NCBI GenBank assembly: GCA_002239045.1
Contig: MPNN01000001.1
Location: forward strand, 124,001-188,000
Length of the DNA stretch: 64,000 nt
Origin: SAR202 cluster bacterium bin127
GTDB taxonomy: Bacteria; Chloroflexota; Dehalococcoidia; Lucifugimonadales; Lucifugimonadaceae
Direction of reading: 5' to 3'
The position numbers were made by a program, and so were the translations under genes. The notes below the pieces were generated by a model, which saw only the letters and a list, made by a program, of their open reading frames with translations, was not told where the DNA came from and made no database searches. Of the stretch, positions 25,583-33,200 are shown piece by piece. Numbering within the stretch: the stretch's first letter is position 1; the number at the start of each line of letters is the position of its first letter.

Positions 25583-25594
25583 CACATCGCTCCT

Positions 25595-25702
25595 TTATCC
25601 GTCTATCCCGAAGGTGAAGAGGAGCCATAAAGCGATGAGCAAGAGGCCAATGATTGCGTATCGTCCAATCACGGCTCTTGAGAGTTGCGTTGAAGTTCGC
25701 AT
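25595..25702 (-). CDS. 35-residue single-pass membrane peptide
   Basis: ATG at 25702 with GAGG six bases upstream. It has a short polar basic N-terminus, then one hydrophobic helix ending LLLIALWLLFTFG. Its 3' end (ALWL-F motif, then TAAAGGAGCGATG) closely matches the end of the 31-residue ORF at 28141-28236, so the two look like paralogues. The stop leads straight into the Shine-Dalgarno of the next gene. Confidence 0.5.
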   Translation of the reverse strand: MRTSTQLSRAVIGRYAIIGLLLIALWLLFTFGIDG

Positions 25703-25732
25703 GAAAACCTCAAAAGCAGTGGCGAATAGGGA

Positions 25733-26227
25733 TCAGTTCAATGGGACTTCTCCGAATCGGTTGAGGCCACCTTCGCCCCTCTGAGCCATCCAGATGATGG
25801 ACCAAACCGATATGGCGAGAAGAATCAGCGCCGATACTGCCGTGCCGATGAACCCCAGAACAAGCAATCCCCCGCCTTCTTCCGAACCTTCAAAGCCAAA
25901 CTCAAAAGCGCCACCGATCATGGCAATGATGCTAACGATAAAAATCGCGACAAAGACCAGGGAACTCACGATCCAAAGCGCCATCCACCATCCGCTCCTG
26001 CCCGTATCATGCAGTCTGCGGGCGCCAACTGCCCAAGTCGGGATCAGGGTCAAGAGTCCGAATATCGGTTGCAGGAATCCGTATGGAAGGGCGGAATCGA
26101 CTATCCCGAACACCGCGCTGCCGACGGCGATTGCGAGCACCCACCACCAGTACTCGGGTCTCGTGGCCCGGCCGCTGAAATCGGCATACTTGCTCAACAC
26201 TTGCTGTATCGCTTGTGGAAAGTTCAC
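25733..26227 (-). CDS. DUF805 family membrane protein
   Basis: 164 residues with the DUF805 pattern: YADFSGRATRPEYWWW near the N-terminus, RRLHDTGRSGWW in the middle and GLNRFGEVP at the end, with four hydrophobic segments between. The function of the family is not established. It heads a minus-strand unit that continues with the 35-residue peptide and the two-helix protein. Confidence 0.85.
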   Translation of the reverse strand: MNFPQAIQQVLSKYADFSGRATRPEYWWWVLAIAVGSAVFGIVDSALPYGFLQPIFGLLTLIPTWAVGARRLHDTGRSGWWMALWIVSSLVFVAIFIVSIIAMIGGAFEFGFEGSEEGGGLLVLGFIGTAVSALILLAISVWSIIWMAQRGEGGLNRFGEVPLN

Positions 26228-26329
26228 GACGACTAGCTCCTTGTTAATTCACGCCACTAGCGCGGTGCGTTGCGGTAGCTTTGTGGTTACGACGGCTGAT
26301 GCCCTGGTTATCCCGGTCTTCGAGGGAGG

Positions 26330-27334
26330 CTACGGCAGCCGCAGTACCCTTGCCATGAAGAGTTGGAGTGCCAGCAGCTCATCGTCGTTGAAGCACTGAA
26401 CCATTCTGAAGCCGTCGTCTGCGATCTCCGCCGCCACCTCCTCCGGCATTGCCTGCGCCGCGGCTTCACCACCCGCGACAAGTTCGAGGAAGTGATAGTG
26501 CTCCATTCCAAAGGCCTTCAAGCATGTCTGGGACTGATCGCTCAGCCCGCCCAACGCCTCTGCCGTCCCGGCGATGAAGATGTTGACGCTGGTGTCTTGC
26601 GAGATACACGTCGCCGCGGCGCTCACAATCTCGCTCACGAAGTCGCTGCCTGCGTCGGCCTGCATACGCTGGGGAAGCTGCTCCGGTGTCACGCCGACCA
26701 TGTCGAGAACGCAGGAAGCCTCGGATTGCGGAATAGACATCAAGAGTTCCACCAGGCCAGACGTTCCCAAGCTTTCCGGGCCGGAGAACGTTTGCAGGAC
26801 AAACGCGATCTTCTCTTCATTGTTGAGGCAATCGTAGAAGTCAAGAAGGTAGACATCGGCTTCGTGGGCCGTCGCAGCCTCCTCCTCAAGTCCAATCCGG
26901 ATGTAGATGAACTCCGGGTGCTCCCGGGCCAGTGCGATGCTGCACGCCTGCGTCTCCACGCTCCACCCGCCGGCCCAGACTTGGGTAACTCCCACCCCGT
27001 AGATCAGGAAGTTTTCTTCCGTCAGACAGTCATACAACGCCCGCACGTTGGCGGTGTCCCGGCCGGACTCCGCCAACGGTGCCGCCCGGAACGACTGGTA
27101 TGCCGAGTCGCCGATCTCTTTCTCCAGACAGGAGGCCTCGTCCCCCGACACTGCGTCCGCCAACTCCTCGCCCACCGTCGCCGAGGTGACCACAAAACCT
27201 TCGAGGGATCTGTCAGAGCTGAAATCGCAAGCGGCGATGAGCACCGCTCCCAGCCCAACCGCCAGCAGTACGACAAGCGTCGTCACCGTCCCCGCATTCA
27301 TTCGCCTGATAGCTATGTGTTGTGGTGCATTCAT
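26330..27334 (-). CDS. Lipoprotein with four cysteine-pair repeats
   Basis: A lipoprotein signal peptide with lipobox LIAAC (C36) predicts an outward-facing membrane-anchored protein. The mature part has four degenerate repeats of about 70 residues, each with two cysteines: C69/C103, C131/C169, C208/C243 and C271/C314. Each pair sits in a similar context (C, then a CL/CF/CI segment near acidic residues), suggesting one disulfide per repeat. No family recognised. It is divergent from the truncated regulator copy and shares with it a promoter region duplicated at 29.8 kb. Confidence 0.75.
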   Translation of the reverse strand: MNAPQHIAIRRMNAGTVTTLVVLLAVGLGAVLIAACDFSSDRSLEGFVVTSATVGEELADAVSGDEASCLEKEIGDSAYQSFRAAPLAESGRDTANVRALYDCLTEENFLIYGVGVTQVWAGGWSVETQACSIALAREHPEFIYIRIGLEEEAATAHEADVYLLDFYDCLNNEEKIAFVLQTFSGPESLGTSGLVELLMSIPQSEASCVLDMVGVTPEQLPQRMQADAGSDFVSEIVSAAATCISQDTSVNIFIAGTAEALGGLSDQSQTCLKAFGMEHYHFLELVAGGEAAAQAMPEEVAAEIADDGFRMVQCFNDDELLALQLFMARVLRLP

Positions 27335-27447
27335 CTCTCAATCAGCGCTTCCTGTGGCCGGCCTGCCGCCCGTTGCCCTCGGCCGGGCTCCAGACATTGC
27401 GGGAAGGCCGGCGACCCGTCGGTAACCATGTATTACCCCGCACCAGC

Positions 27448-27690
27448 CATTATAGGGAAAGTGAAGTGAATACAAGGTGAAGAATTGGTTACAATCTTGG
27501 TGAAATATCGGTTATAATCCTTCCGATGAAGACTGTGCAACGTGCTAAGCTAACCGCAAATTCACGCACCTAGCGAGGTGGATCCTTGAACCAAGCGGAG
27601 AAACCGGAAGCGAAGTCCGAACGCCTCTCGCGCATGAGCGCGGCCAGCCTGCGCATCAACGAGAGCCTGGACTTTGATACGGCGTTGCAG
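27448..27690. repeat. Duplicated promoter/5'-gene block, copy A
   Basis: This block matches 29788-30047 at most positions: the divergent intergenic region, the TTG start region and the first 40 or so codons of the GAF-regulator gene. It breaks off where the truncated copy departs from the intact gene. It documents a duplication of the whole divergent locus followed by loss of most of one regulator. Confidence 0.85.
27476..27518 (+). promoter_or_regulatory. Promoter with 23-nt-spaced direct repeats (copy A)
   Basis: A TTACAA box (27489-27494) and a consensus TATAAT box (27513-27518) are 18 nt apart. They sit inside two direct repeats of form GGTGAA-N5-GGTTAYAAT at 27476-27495 and 27499-27518. 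The repeats could be operator half-sites for an OmpR-type regulator, or simply the two promoter boxes in a repeated context. Copy B at 29816 keeps the same pattern. Confidence 0.6.
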
Positions 27691-27780
27691 AAGGCCCCGC
27701 CTGGGCGTCCACGGCACAAGTCCCAGGACTTTGGCATGGGGAATCCAAAGTGTGTAAGTTGCACAAAGCCGTCGCGATAA
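27586..27780 (+). pseudogene. Truncated duplicate of the GAF/kinase/REC/wHTH regulator
   Basis: TTG start with GAGGTGG upstream, exactly as in the intact gene at 29926. The first ~40 codons match it (RMSAASLRINESLDFDT is identical), with a 12-nt or similar deletion. After residue 36 the sequence jumps to unrelated or far-downstream coding (a RHKSQDFGMGNPK stretch recalls RHQGFGVGT of the intact GAF domain) and stops after 64 codons. No GAF, kinase or DNA-binding domain remains. Confidence 0.75.
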
Positions 27781-28163
27781 AGACCATAATCCTCTCCCTG
27801 TGCCTGTCCTTATCGGTGGTGACGTTCTTCCTCGCGTATTTCGCCATCGGATGGACGACCTTCGAGCGGGAGGATCTTATATTTGGGTTCACGCTGCTGT
27901 CGACGTTGTTTATCGCGGTCTGGCTGGCATCCATCCCGCTGAGCTTGGCGCTGATTCTCCTCCACCGGCGCTCCCGCCGGGTTGCCTATCTCTGCGCGGT
28001 GGCGCTGGTTCCGCTTTCAATAATCGGCTTTGTGATTGCCGGTCTCTTGCAATCAGAGCTTTTCGTGATTGCCACGGCAGCGATTTCTCTGCCTGCCTGG
28101 CTTGCCCTGCTGGCGGTCGAATTGTGGCCGCATCGCTCCTTTATACGCGGGCCACGAGGATGA
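27750..28163 (+). CDS. Four-helix membrane protein of unknown function
   Basis: 137 residues with four hydrophobic segments (about 10-30, 42-65, 80-100, 105-125) and a basic C-terminus. No family recognised. GTG start at 27750 overlaps the end of the truncated regulator, so it could be read from the same promoter. Its 3' end overlaps the stop of the minus-strand 31-residue ORF by about 20 nt. Confidence 0.55.
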   Translation: MCKLHKAVAIKTIILSLCLSLSVVTFFLAYFAIGWTTFEREDLIFGFTLLSTLFIAVWLASIPLSLALILLHRRSRRVAYLCAVALVPLSIIGFVIAGLLQSELFVIATAAISLPAWLALLAVELWPHRSFIRGPRG

Positions 28164-28236
28164 AGAGCCACAAGGCGAGGATCGTTCCGACCGAGCCGAC
28201 CACGAAGCCGGCGATGATGGTGATTACGTTTCTCAT
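28141..28236 (-). CDS. 31-residue single-pass membrane peptide
   Basis: ATG at 28236 opens a 31-codon frame that is almost wholly one transmembrane helix, ending ILALWLFILVARV. Its start is two bases from the stop of the frameshifted ORF upstream (TGACATG). The 3' end and following TAAAGGAGCGATG match those of the 35-residue ORF at 25595-25702. Supported by that similarity rather than by a strong ribosome-binding site. Confidence 0.45.
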   Translation of the reverse strand: MRNVITIIAGFVVGSVGTILALWLFILVARV

Positions 28237-28237
28237 G

Positions 28238-28353
28238 TCAGCCACTGAACTGCTTTCCCCATTCGAGGAAGATCCAGATTAAGGAAACAATGATTCCTAG
28301 GAAGGTGACGGTTGCCCCGCCGCGACGCCGATCATGAATCGGTTACAGTCCAT
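28238..28353 (-). pseudogene. Frameshifted small membrane peptide (38 residues if restored)
   Basis: ATG at 28353 with AAAGGAG nine bases upstream reads only 16 codons. If one G is added in the four-G run (28315-28318 on the plus strand as CCCC), the frame continues into a clear transmembrane helix (TVTFLGIIVSLIWIFLEWG) and stops at 28238, giving 38 residues. It may be a decayed gene, a sequencing error in a homopolymer, or a slippage site. Confidence 0.45.
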
Positions 28354-28392
28354 CTCGTTTATCTCCTTTGCTCGGTTAAAGCTGTGTGCCGA

Positions 28393-28512
28393 TCACCCGA
28401 AACTCAACTGCAAAAGAAGTAACCCGAGTAGAATCATCGCCGCGAAGACCCCGACCACCGCGGCGATGCTGGCAACGACAACGATCAAGATTTTGCGCCA
28501 AGTCCACGACAT
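28393..28512 (-). CDS. 39-residue single-pass membrane peptide
   Basis: ATG at 28512 with AAGGAG seven bases upstream, the best ribosome-binding site of the group. Six polar or aromatic residues (MSWTWRK) are followed by about 30 hydrophobic residues. The longer in-frame start at 28611 is unlikely because the Shine-Dalgarno sits at the internal ATG. No family recognised. Confidence 0.55.
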   Translation of the reverse strand: MSWTWRKILIVVVASIAAVVGVFAAMILLGLLLLQLSFG

Positions 28513-28523
28513 GCCGAATCTCC

Positions 28524-28577
28524 TTACTGCCAGAAGCGCGTCTCCAAGACCGTCATACATTCGTTCACCGTCACCAT
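28524..28577 (-). CDS. 17-codon mini-ORF, possibly a coupling peptide
   Basis: Its ATG overlaps the stop of the 54-residue ORF (TGATG) and its TAA overlaps the Shine-Dalgarno of the 39-residue ORF (TAAGGAG). Such an arrangement would pass ribosomes from one ORF to the next. Too short to assign and could be chance. Confidence 0.3.
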   Translation of the reverse strand: MVTVNECMTVLETRFWQ

Positions 28578-28741
28578 CACGCACCCCCGTCAGACTTATC
28601 CGCTTCCGCATCTTTCTCGTATCGCCACTCGGTCTTCGGCTCAGCGTTCATGAACACGCGGGCGATCTCTTCTGGCATCGGCACTCTCATGTCAGGTTGC
28701 CTGAAACCCACACGTAACAACGAAATCGCGTAGCATTCCAT
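28577..28741 (-). CDS. 54-residue small soluble protein
   Basis: ATG at 28741 with AAGGG upstream. The product is polar and acidic in its second half (EEIARVFMNAEPKTEW), with no membrane segment; an internal ATG would give 37 residues. No family recognised. It heads the chain of mini-ORFs running down to 28141 on the minus strand, 55 nt after the end of the membrane protein gene at 28797. Confidence 0.4.
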   Translation of the reverse strand: MECYAISLLRVGFRQPDMRVPMPEEIARVFMNAEPKTEWRYEKDAEADKSDGGA

Positions 28742-28796
28742 ATGGTTCCCTTACCATTTCGCTTGAACGTCCGTGTCTTAGGACGGGCCTTTGCTA

Positions 28797-29771
28797 TCAG
28801 TCAGCGCTAGACCCTCTTGATCTGTTGGCTTTGGGGATGAGTTGGAGGATGAGCATGACCAAGAACGCAAATCCCGCGAGCAGGCAACCTACGGCAGGAA
28901 GCGTAGTCGCACCGACGCCCATGCCGCTCAGCTCAGAGACCTCGCTCTCGATCGCTACCACTACGTAGATGTATGAGGCCAGAGTGACGACCAAACCTGC
29001 GGCGGCGATGATTGCCGCGATGGCGCGGGGCAGCCCTATCGAGATGATGCTCAACACGCCGAGCGCGAGCAGGATGAAGAAGAACGTGTTTATCACGGGT
29101 AGATCCACGGCTGCCGCTCTGAGGCTGAAGTTCTCGCCACCCGCCCATTCACCATAGGCGGAGATGAGGAAGCCGTACCATGGCATGAAGACACTCAATA
29201 GGACCAGCACTCCCGCGACCAGGCCGCCGCCGCCAGCCACGTTCATTCGCACGAACTCCGGGAGCGCGCCGTCTGTGGACGGCGCTTGGGGACTGCTCTC
29301 CCCATTTCCGGCTGCGGCTGCCGCCTCTTCATCGGTGTCACCATCACCGTCAACCTGGCCGGACCGGCCGGCCTGAGCGGCGTTCAGCGACTTGCTCAGC
29401 CACGCGATGGTGGCGGGGTTCCGTTGCAACGTATGGCGATGCGGGAACTGCAGGGCGGCTATGGCCCCGAACGACAGCAGGATCAGCCAGAAGGCCGTGG
29501 AACTGACGATGAGCAGGATGACGAGACCTATCGCGGCTATCGCGATCCGCGTTTCCACCTGTACCGGCTCAGGCGCGAAGTAGGTCCCGGCTGCCGCCAG
29601 CCCGAGAAGCCCCAGAAGCACCTTGTAGACCAGCGGCACCCCAAGAATGAAGGCGGCAAGCAGGATCACTATGCCAAGTGCGGGAACGATGAGACGTTGT
29701 TGGATTTGCATCGGCTTGAACTCCTGACTGCGCTCGAACAGATTGGCGGATAGCGACTTTTCGGTAGACAT
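28797..29771 (-). CDS. Multi-pass membrane protein with acidic central loop
   Basis: 324 residues from ATG 29771, chosen for the AAGGG six bases upstream (an in-frame TTG lies two codons earlier). About four hydrophobic segments precede an acidic Gly/Asp/Ala-rich loop (about residues 138-170), and four more follow. No family recognised. It is divergent from the intact regulator gene, sharing the duplicated promoter block, and is therefore the likely target or sensor partner of that regulator (inference). Confidence 0.7.
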   Translation of the reverse strand: MSTEKSLSANLFERSQEFKPMQIQQRLIVPALGIVILLAAFILGVPLVYKVLLGLLGLAAAGTYFAPEPVQVETRIAIAAIGLVILLIVSSTAFWLILLSFGAIAALQFPHRHTLQRNPATIAWLSKSLNAAQAGRSGQVDGDGDTDEEAAAAAGNGESSPQAPSTDGALPEFVRMNVAGGGGLVAGVLVLLSVFMPWYGFLISAYGEWAGGENFSLRAAAVDLPVINTFFFILLALGVLSIISIGLPRAIAAIIAAAGLVVTLASYIYVVVAIESEVSELSGMGVGATTLPAVGCLLAGFAFLVMLILQLIPKANRSRGSSAD

Positions 29772-29787
29772 ACACAACCCTTGCGGA

Positions 29788-30047
29788 CATTATAGGGAAA
29801 GCGACGTGAATTCAAGGCGAATAATAGGTGACAATATGAGTGAAATATCGGTTACAATCCTTCCAATGAAGGCTGTACGACGTGTTACACTAACCGCAAA
29901 TTCACGCCCGTAGCGAGGTGGGTCCTTGGACAGAGCGGAGAAACCGGAAGCGAATCCCGAACACCAGGCGCCGCGAGACCGCATCTCGCGCATGAGCGCG
30001 GCCAGCCTGCGCATCAACGAGAGCCTGGACTTTGACACGGTGCTGCA
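29788..30047. repeat. Duplicated promoter/5'-gene block, copy B
   Basis: Counterpart of 27448-27690. It holds the intergenic region between the membrane protein and the intact regulator plus the regulator's first codons. The two blocks differ by scattered substitutions and a small indel in the early coding region, so the duplication is not recent. Confidence 0.85.
29816..29858 (+). promoter_or_regulatory. Promoter with 23-nt-spaced direct repeats (copy B)
   Basis: TGACAA (29829-29834) and TACAAT (29853-29858) are 18 nt apart, within two repeats at 29816-29835 and 29839-29858 that keep the same period as copy A. Likely drives the intact regulator and possibly marks autoregulation. Confidence 0.6.
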
Positions 30048-32334
30048 GGAGGTGGTGGACAGTGCAAGGACCCTGACCGAATCCCGCTACGGAGCGATAA
30101 CCATTCTTGGCGAGACGGGTCAGCGGCCTGACTTCATCGTCTCCGGGCTGACCCGGGAAGAGCATCAGGGGTTGTGGGAAATGCCCCAGGGTTTTGGCTT
30201 CTTCGAATATCTGAGCGGGGTCAAGACCCCCCTGCGGGTTTCCAACATCGCCAACCACCTGAGAGCGCTGGGGATGCCCGAGTTCTCGCCTCCGGTGTCG
30301 GCGTCCTCATTGCTGGTGGCGCCGATGCGCCACCAAGGGTTTGGCGTGGGGACCATCTATCTCGCTCACGAGGCCGAGGGACGGGAGTTCAGCCAGGAAG
30401 ACGAGGAGACCCTCGTAATGTTCGCCTCCCAGGCGGCCCTGGTCATCGCCAACGCCCGCCGCTACCGCGAGGAGCAGCGGGCCAAGGCCGACTTGGAGAC
30501 GCTGATCAACACCTCGCCGGTTGGCGTGGTGGTCTTCGCCGCCGGTACGGGGGCGCTCTTGTCGATCAACCAGGAGGCCCTGCGAATCGTGGACGGGCTG
30601 CGCAGTCCCGACCAGAGCCCGGAACAGCTGCTGGAGGTGGTGACCTTCCGGCGGTCCGACGGACGGGAGGTCTCCCTCAGAGAGTATCCCCTGGCGCAGG
30701 CGTTGAGCTCCGGGGAGACGATCCGGGCCGAGGAGATCGTCATCCAGGTCCCCGACGGACGCCGGGTCAAGACCATCATCAACTCCACGCCCATCCTCTC
30801 AGAGGAGGGCGGCGTTGCATCGATGGTGGTCACGTTACAGGACTTAGCGCCGATGAAGGAGCTGGGCCGGCAGCGGGCCGAGTTCCTGAGCATGGTGAGC
30901 CAGGAACTGCTGGCGCCCCTGACCTCCATCAAGGGTTCCGCCGCCGCCGTGCTGGAGGACCTGACCCGGCTGGACATTGCCAAGTCCCGCCAGTTCTTCA
31001 GCATCATCGAACAGCAGGCCGATCGGATGCGCGGCTTGATCTGGGACCTGCTGGAGGTCGCCCGAATCGATGCCGGGACGCTGTTGCTGACTCCGGAATC
31101 CACGGACTTGGCTTTTCTTGTGGGGCAGGCCCAGGCGTCCTTCCTGCAGGGTGGGGCGGGCAATCCGGTGGAGGTGGACCTGCCCCCGGACCTGCCTCAG
31201 GTGGCGGCGGACCGGCAGCGTGCGCTCCAGGTGTTGGACCGCCTGCTGTCCAACGCCTCCGGCTACTCGACGGAGGGTTCGATCATCACGGTGAGCGCCC
31301 GGCTCGAGGATTCGCATGTGGCGGTGTGCGTGGCCGACCGGGGCCGGGACATACCCTCCCAAACTTCGCCTCTGCTGTTCCACAGGCCCACCCCGGCGGG
31401 AGGCGGCAGTGAGAGCGTGACTGGGAAAGAAGCCCTAAGCCTGGCGGTGTGCCGTGGGATCGTGGAAGCCCACGGGGGACGCATCTGGGTCGAGAACGAC
31501 GGACCGGGCCTGGGGTCCAAGTGCATCTTCACCCTGCCGGTGGCCGAGGAGGCCGCGCCGCGCCGGGCGGGATCGGCGGGGCTGTCTTCCGCTGGCAACC
31601 GGCGTGCCGCCCGGGGCCAGGGGCGCGTGCTGGTGGTGGACGACGACCCACAGGTGCTATGGCACATAAGGAACACGCTGACGGAGGCGGGCTACACCCC
31701 CGTAGCCACCTGGGACCCGGAGGAGGTGGAGCGACTCATCGCGACGGAGCGGCCGCATCTGGTGTTGCTGGACTCGGCGCTGGTCGGGGCCGACGAATCG
31801 GGGTTGATGCAGCGCATATCGAAGGTGACCGACGCTCCGTTGGTGTTGCTGTCCGGGCGCGGTGCGGACCAGGAGCGAGACCTTGCCCTGGCCTTCGAGT
31901 CGGGCGCCGATGACTATATCGCCAAGCCCTTCTCCCCCACCGAGTTGGTCGCCCGGGTGGGGGCGGCGCTGCGACGACGGGAAGCGCCGAAAAGGGAACT
32001 GCACCGGGAATCCTTCCAGATGGGAGAGCTGTCCGTGGACTACGTCCGGCACCGGGTGACGGTCGGCGGCCAGACAGTGACACTGACCGAGACGGAGTAC
32101 CGTCTGCTCTGCGAGCTCGCGGTGAATGCAGGTCGGACACTGAGTCGGGAGCACCTGATGAGCCGGGTCTGGTCGGCGCGGGAGCCTGGCGATTCCGGGG
32201 TGGTGCGGGCCTACGTGAAGCGGCTGCGCCAGAAGTTAGGGGAGAACGCCGCCAACCCCAAATACATCTTCAACGAGCCTCGCGTCGGCTACCGGTTGGG
32301 AGAGTCCGAAGAGCAGGATGAGGCAACGCCGTAA
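29926..32334 (+). CDS. GAF-PAS-(pseudo)histidine kinase-REC-wHTH hybrid regulator
   Basis: An 802-residue protein joining sensor and OmpR-type response regulator. Order: GAF domain (about 30-185), PAS-like region (190-310), HisKA dimerisation helix (315-380), HATPase-like domain (390-540), REC domain (566-682) with D572/D573, phosphoacceptor D616 and K667, and a winged-helix DNA-binding domain (696-792). The H-box reads SQELLAPL: the phosphoacceptor His is Gln326. ATP-lid motifs are also altered (DRGRDI, and ALSL for GLGL), while the N-box Asn in LLSNA is kept. It probably cannot autophosphorylate. TTG start with GAGGTGG upstream. Confidence 0.85.
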   Translation: MDRAEKPEANPEHQAPRDRISRMSAASLRINESLDFDTVLQEVVDSARTLTESRYGAITILGETGQRPDFIVSGLTREEHQGLWEMPQGFGFFEYLSGVKTPLRVSNIANHLRALGMPEFSPPVSASSLLVAPMRHQGFGVGTIYLAHEAEGREFSQEDEETLVMFASQAALVIANARRYREEQRAKADLETLINTSPVGVVVFAAGTGALLSINQEALRIVDGLRSPDQSPEQLLEVVTFRRSDGREVSLREYPLAQALSSGETIRAEEIVIQVPDGRRVKTIINSTPILSEEGGVASMVVTLQDLAPMKELGRQRAEFLSMVSQELLAPLTSIKGSAAAVLEDLTRLDIAKSRQFFSIIEQQADRMRGLIWDLLEVARIDAGTLLLTPESTDLAFLVGQAQASFLQGGAGNPVEVDLPPDLPQVAADRQRALQVLDRLLSNASGYSTEGSIITVSARLEDSHVAVCVADRGRDIPSQTSPLLFHRPTPAGGGSESVTGKEALSLAVCRGIVEAHGGRIWVENDGPGLGSKCIFTLPVAEEAAPRRAGSAGLSSAGNRRAARGQGRVLVVDDDPQVLWHIRNTLTEAGYTPVATWDPEEVERLIATERPHLVLLDSALVGADESGLMQRISKVTDAPLVLLSGRGADQERDLALAFESGADDYIAKPFSPTELVARVGAALRRREAPKRELHRESFQMGELSVDYVRHRVTVGGQTVTLTETEYRLLCELAVNAGRTLSREHLMSRVWSAREPGDSGVVRAYVKRLRQKLGENAANPKYIFNEPRVGYRLGESEEQDEATP

Positions 32335-32414
32335 CCTCGTGACCGCGCAAACCGCGATGTAAACTTTGGGAACTCACGAAGGACTGCCAACCGAAAAAAC
32401 GGGGTGAATGGACT

Positions 32415-33134
32415 ATGCGCACGAGCAAGATCAGAGCGGCGATTAACAATAAATCGAAGGTTTACGGCATAACCTTCACCTTCCCAGTGCCAGCTCTTGC
32501 CGAAATGGCGGGTTACGCCGGTTTCGATGTGCTGCACCTCGACATGGAGCACGGCGTCTTCGATTGGAACGACGTCGAAGATATGTGCCGGGCCGGCGAA
32601 ATCCACGGTATGACATGCACCGCCCGCATCCCAAACACCGAAACCGACACCATCCTGCGGGCATTCGACCGAGGTCTCATGGGTATCTTGTGCCCCCATG
32701 TCGATAACCCGGAGCAGGCAGAACGGATCGCGAAAGCGGCACGTTTCGGTCCCGAAGGGGAGCGGAGCTTCGGCACCTCAAGAGGACGTGAGTACGGGAT
32801 GGCGGGGCACGAATCGCCGGACTACATGGCGGGATTCAATGAGCAGGTCACAGTTGCGGCGCAGATTGAGACGGCGAACGCGGTCGAGACGATCGACGAC
32901 ATCCTGAAAGTCGGAGGTATCGATCTAATCGCCTTCGGCTCCAACGACTTGGCCCAATCCATGGGTTTTCCAGGCTATCCGAACCATCCCGAAGTGCGTG
33001 CGGCTGAACAAAGGGTCCGCGACGCGACGCACGCGGCGGGCAAGCTCCTCACCGAAGACGTCGAATCCGGCATCAATATGGTCCAATGGCTTCCAGGCCA
33101 GTGGGCGGCGTGGCTCGAATCAGCCCGCGACTAA
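32415..33134 (+). CDS. HpcH/HpaI family aldolase
   Basis: Class II aldolase of the 2-keto-3-deoxy acid/4-hydroxy-2-oxoacid group, cleaving to pyruvate plus an aldehyde. The family motif DMEHG (D43, E45, H46) supplies catalytic and neighbouring residues; QIETANAVE near residue 155 carries a metal-ligand Glu, and GSNDLAQSMG follows. 239 residues, slightly short of the 250-260 norm. The product of the sugar-acid dehydratase at 20.8 kb would be a plausible substrate, but the genes are not linked. Confidence 0.85.
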   Translation: MRTSKIRAAINNKSKVYGITFTFPVPALAEMAGYAGFDVLHLDMEHGVFDWNDVEDMCRAGEIHGMTCTARIPNTETDTILRAFDRGLMGILCPHVDNPEQAERIAKAARFGPEGERSFGTSRGREYGMAGHESPDYMAGFNEQVTVAAQIETANAVETIDDILKVGGIDLIAFGSNDLAQSMGFPGYPNHPEVRAAEQRVRDATHAAGKLLTEDVESGINMVQWLPGQWAAWLESARD

Positions 33135-33200
33135 CGACCGAGCCAAGGAATGGCATTGTGTAATAAACTTACACATACACAACATTTCGAGGCAAAAGTC

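Noticed and set aside
28334..28717. 127-codon plus-strand frame.
   Set aside because: Composition is that of an antisense shadow; the minus strand offers smaller frames with ribosome-binding sites and membrane helices.
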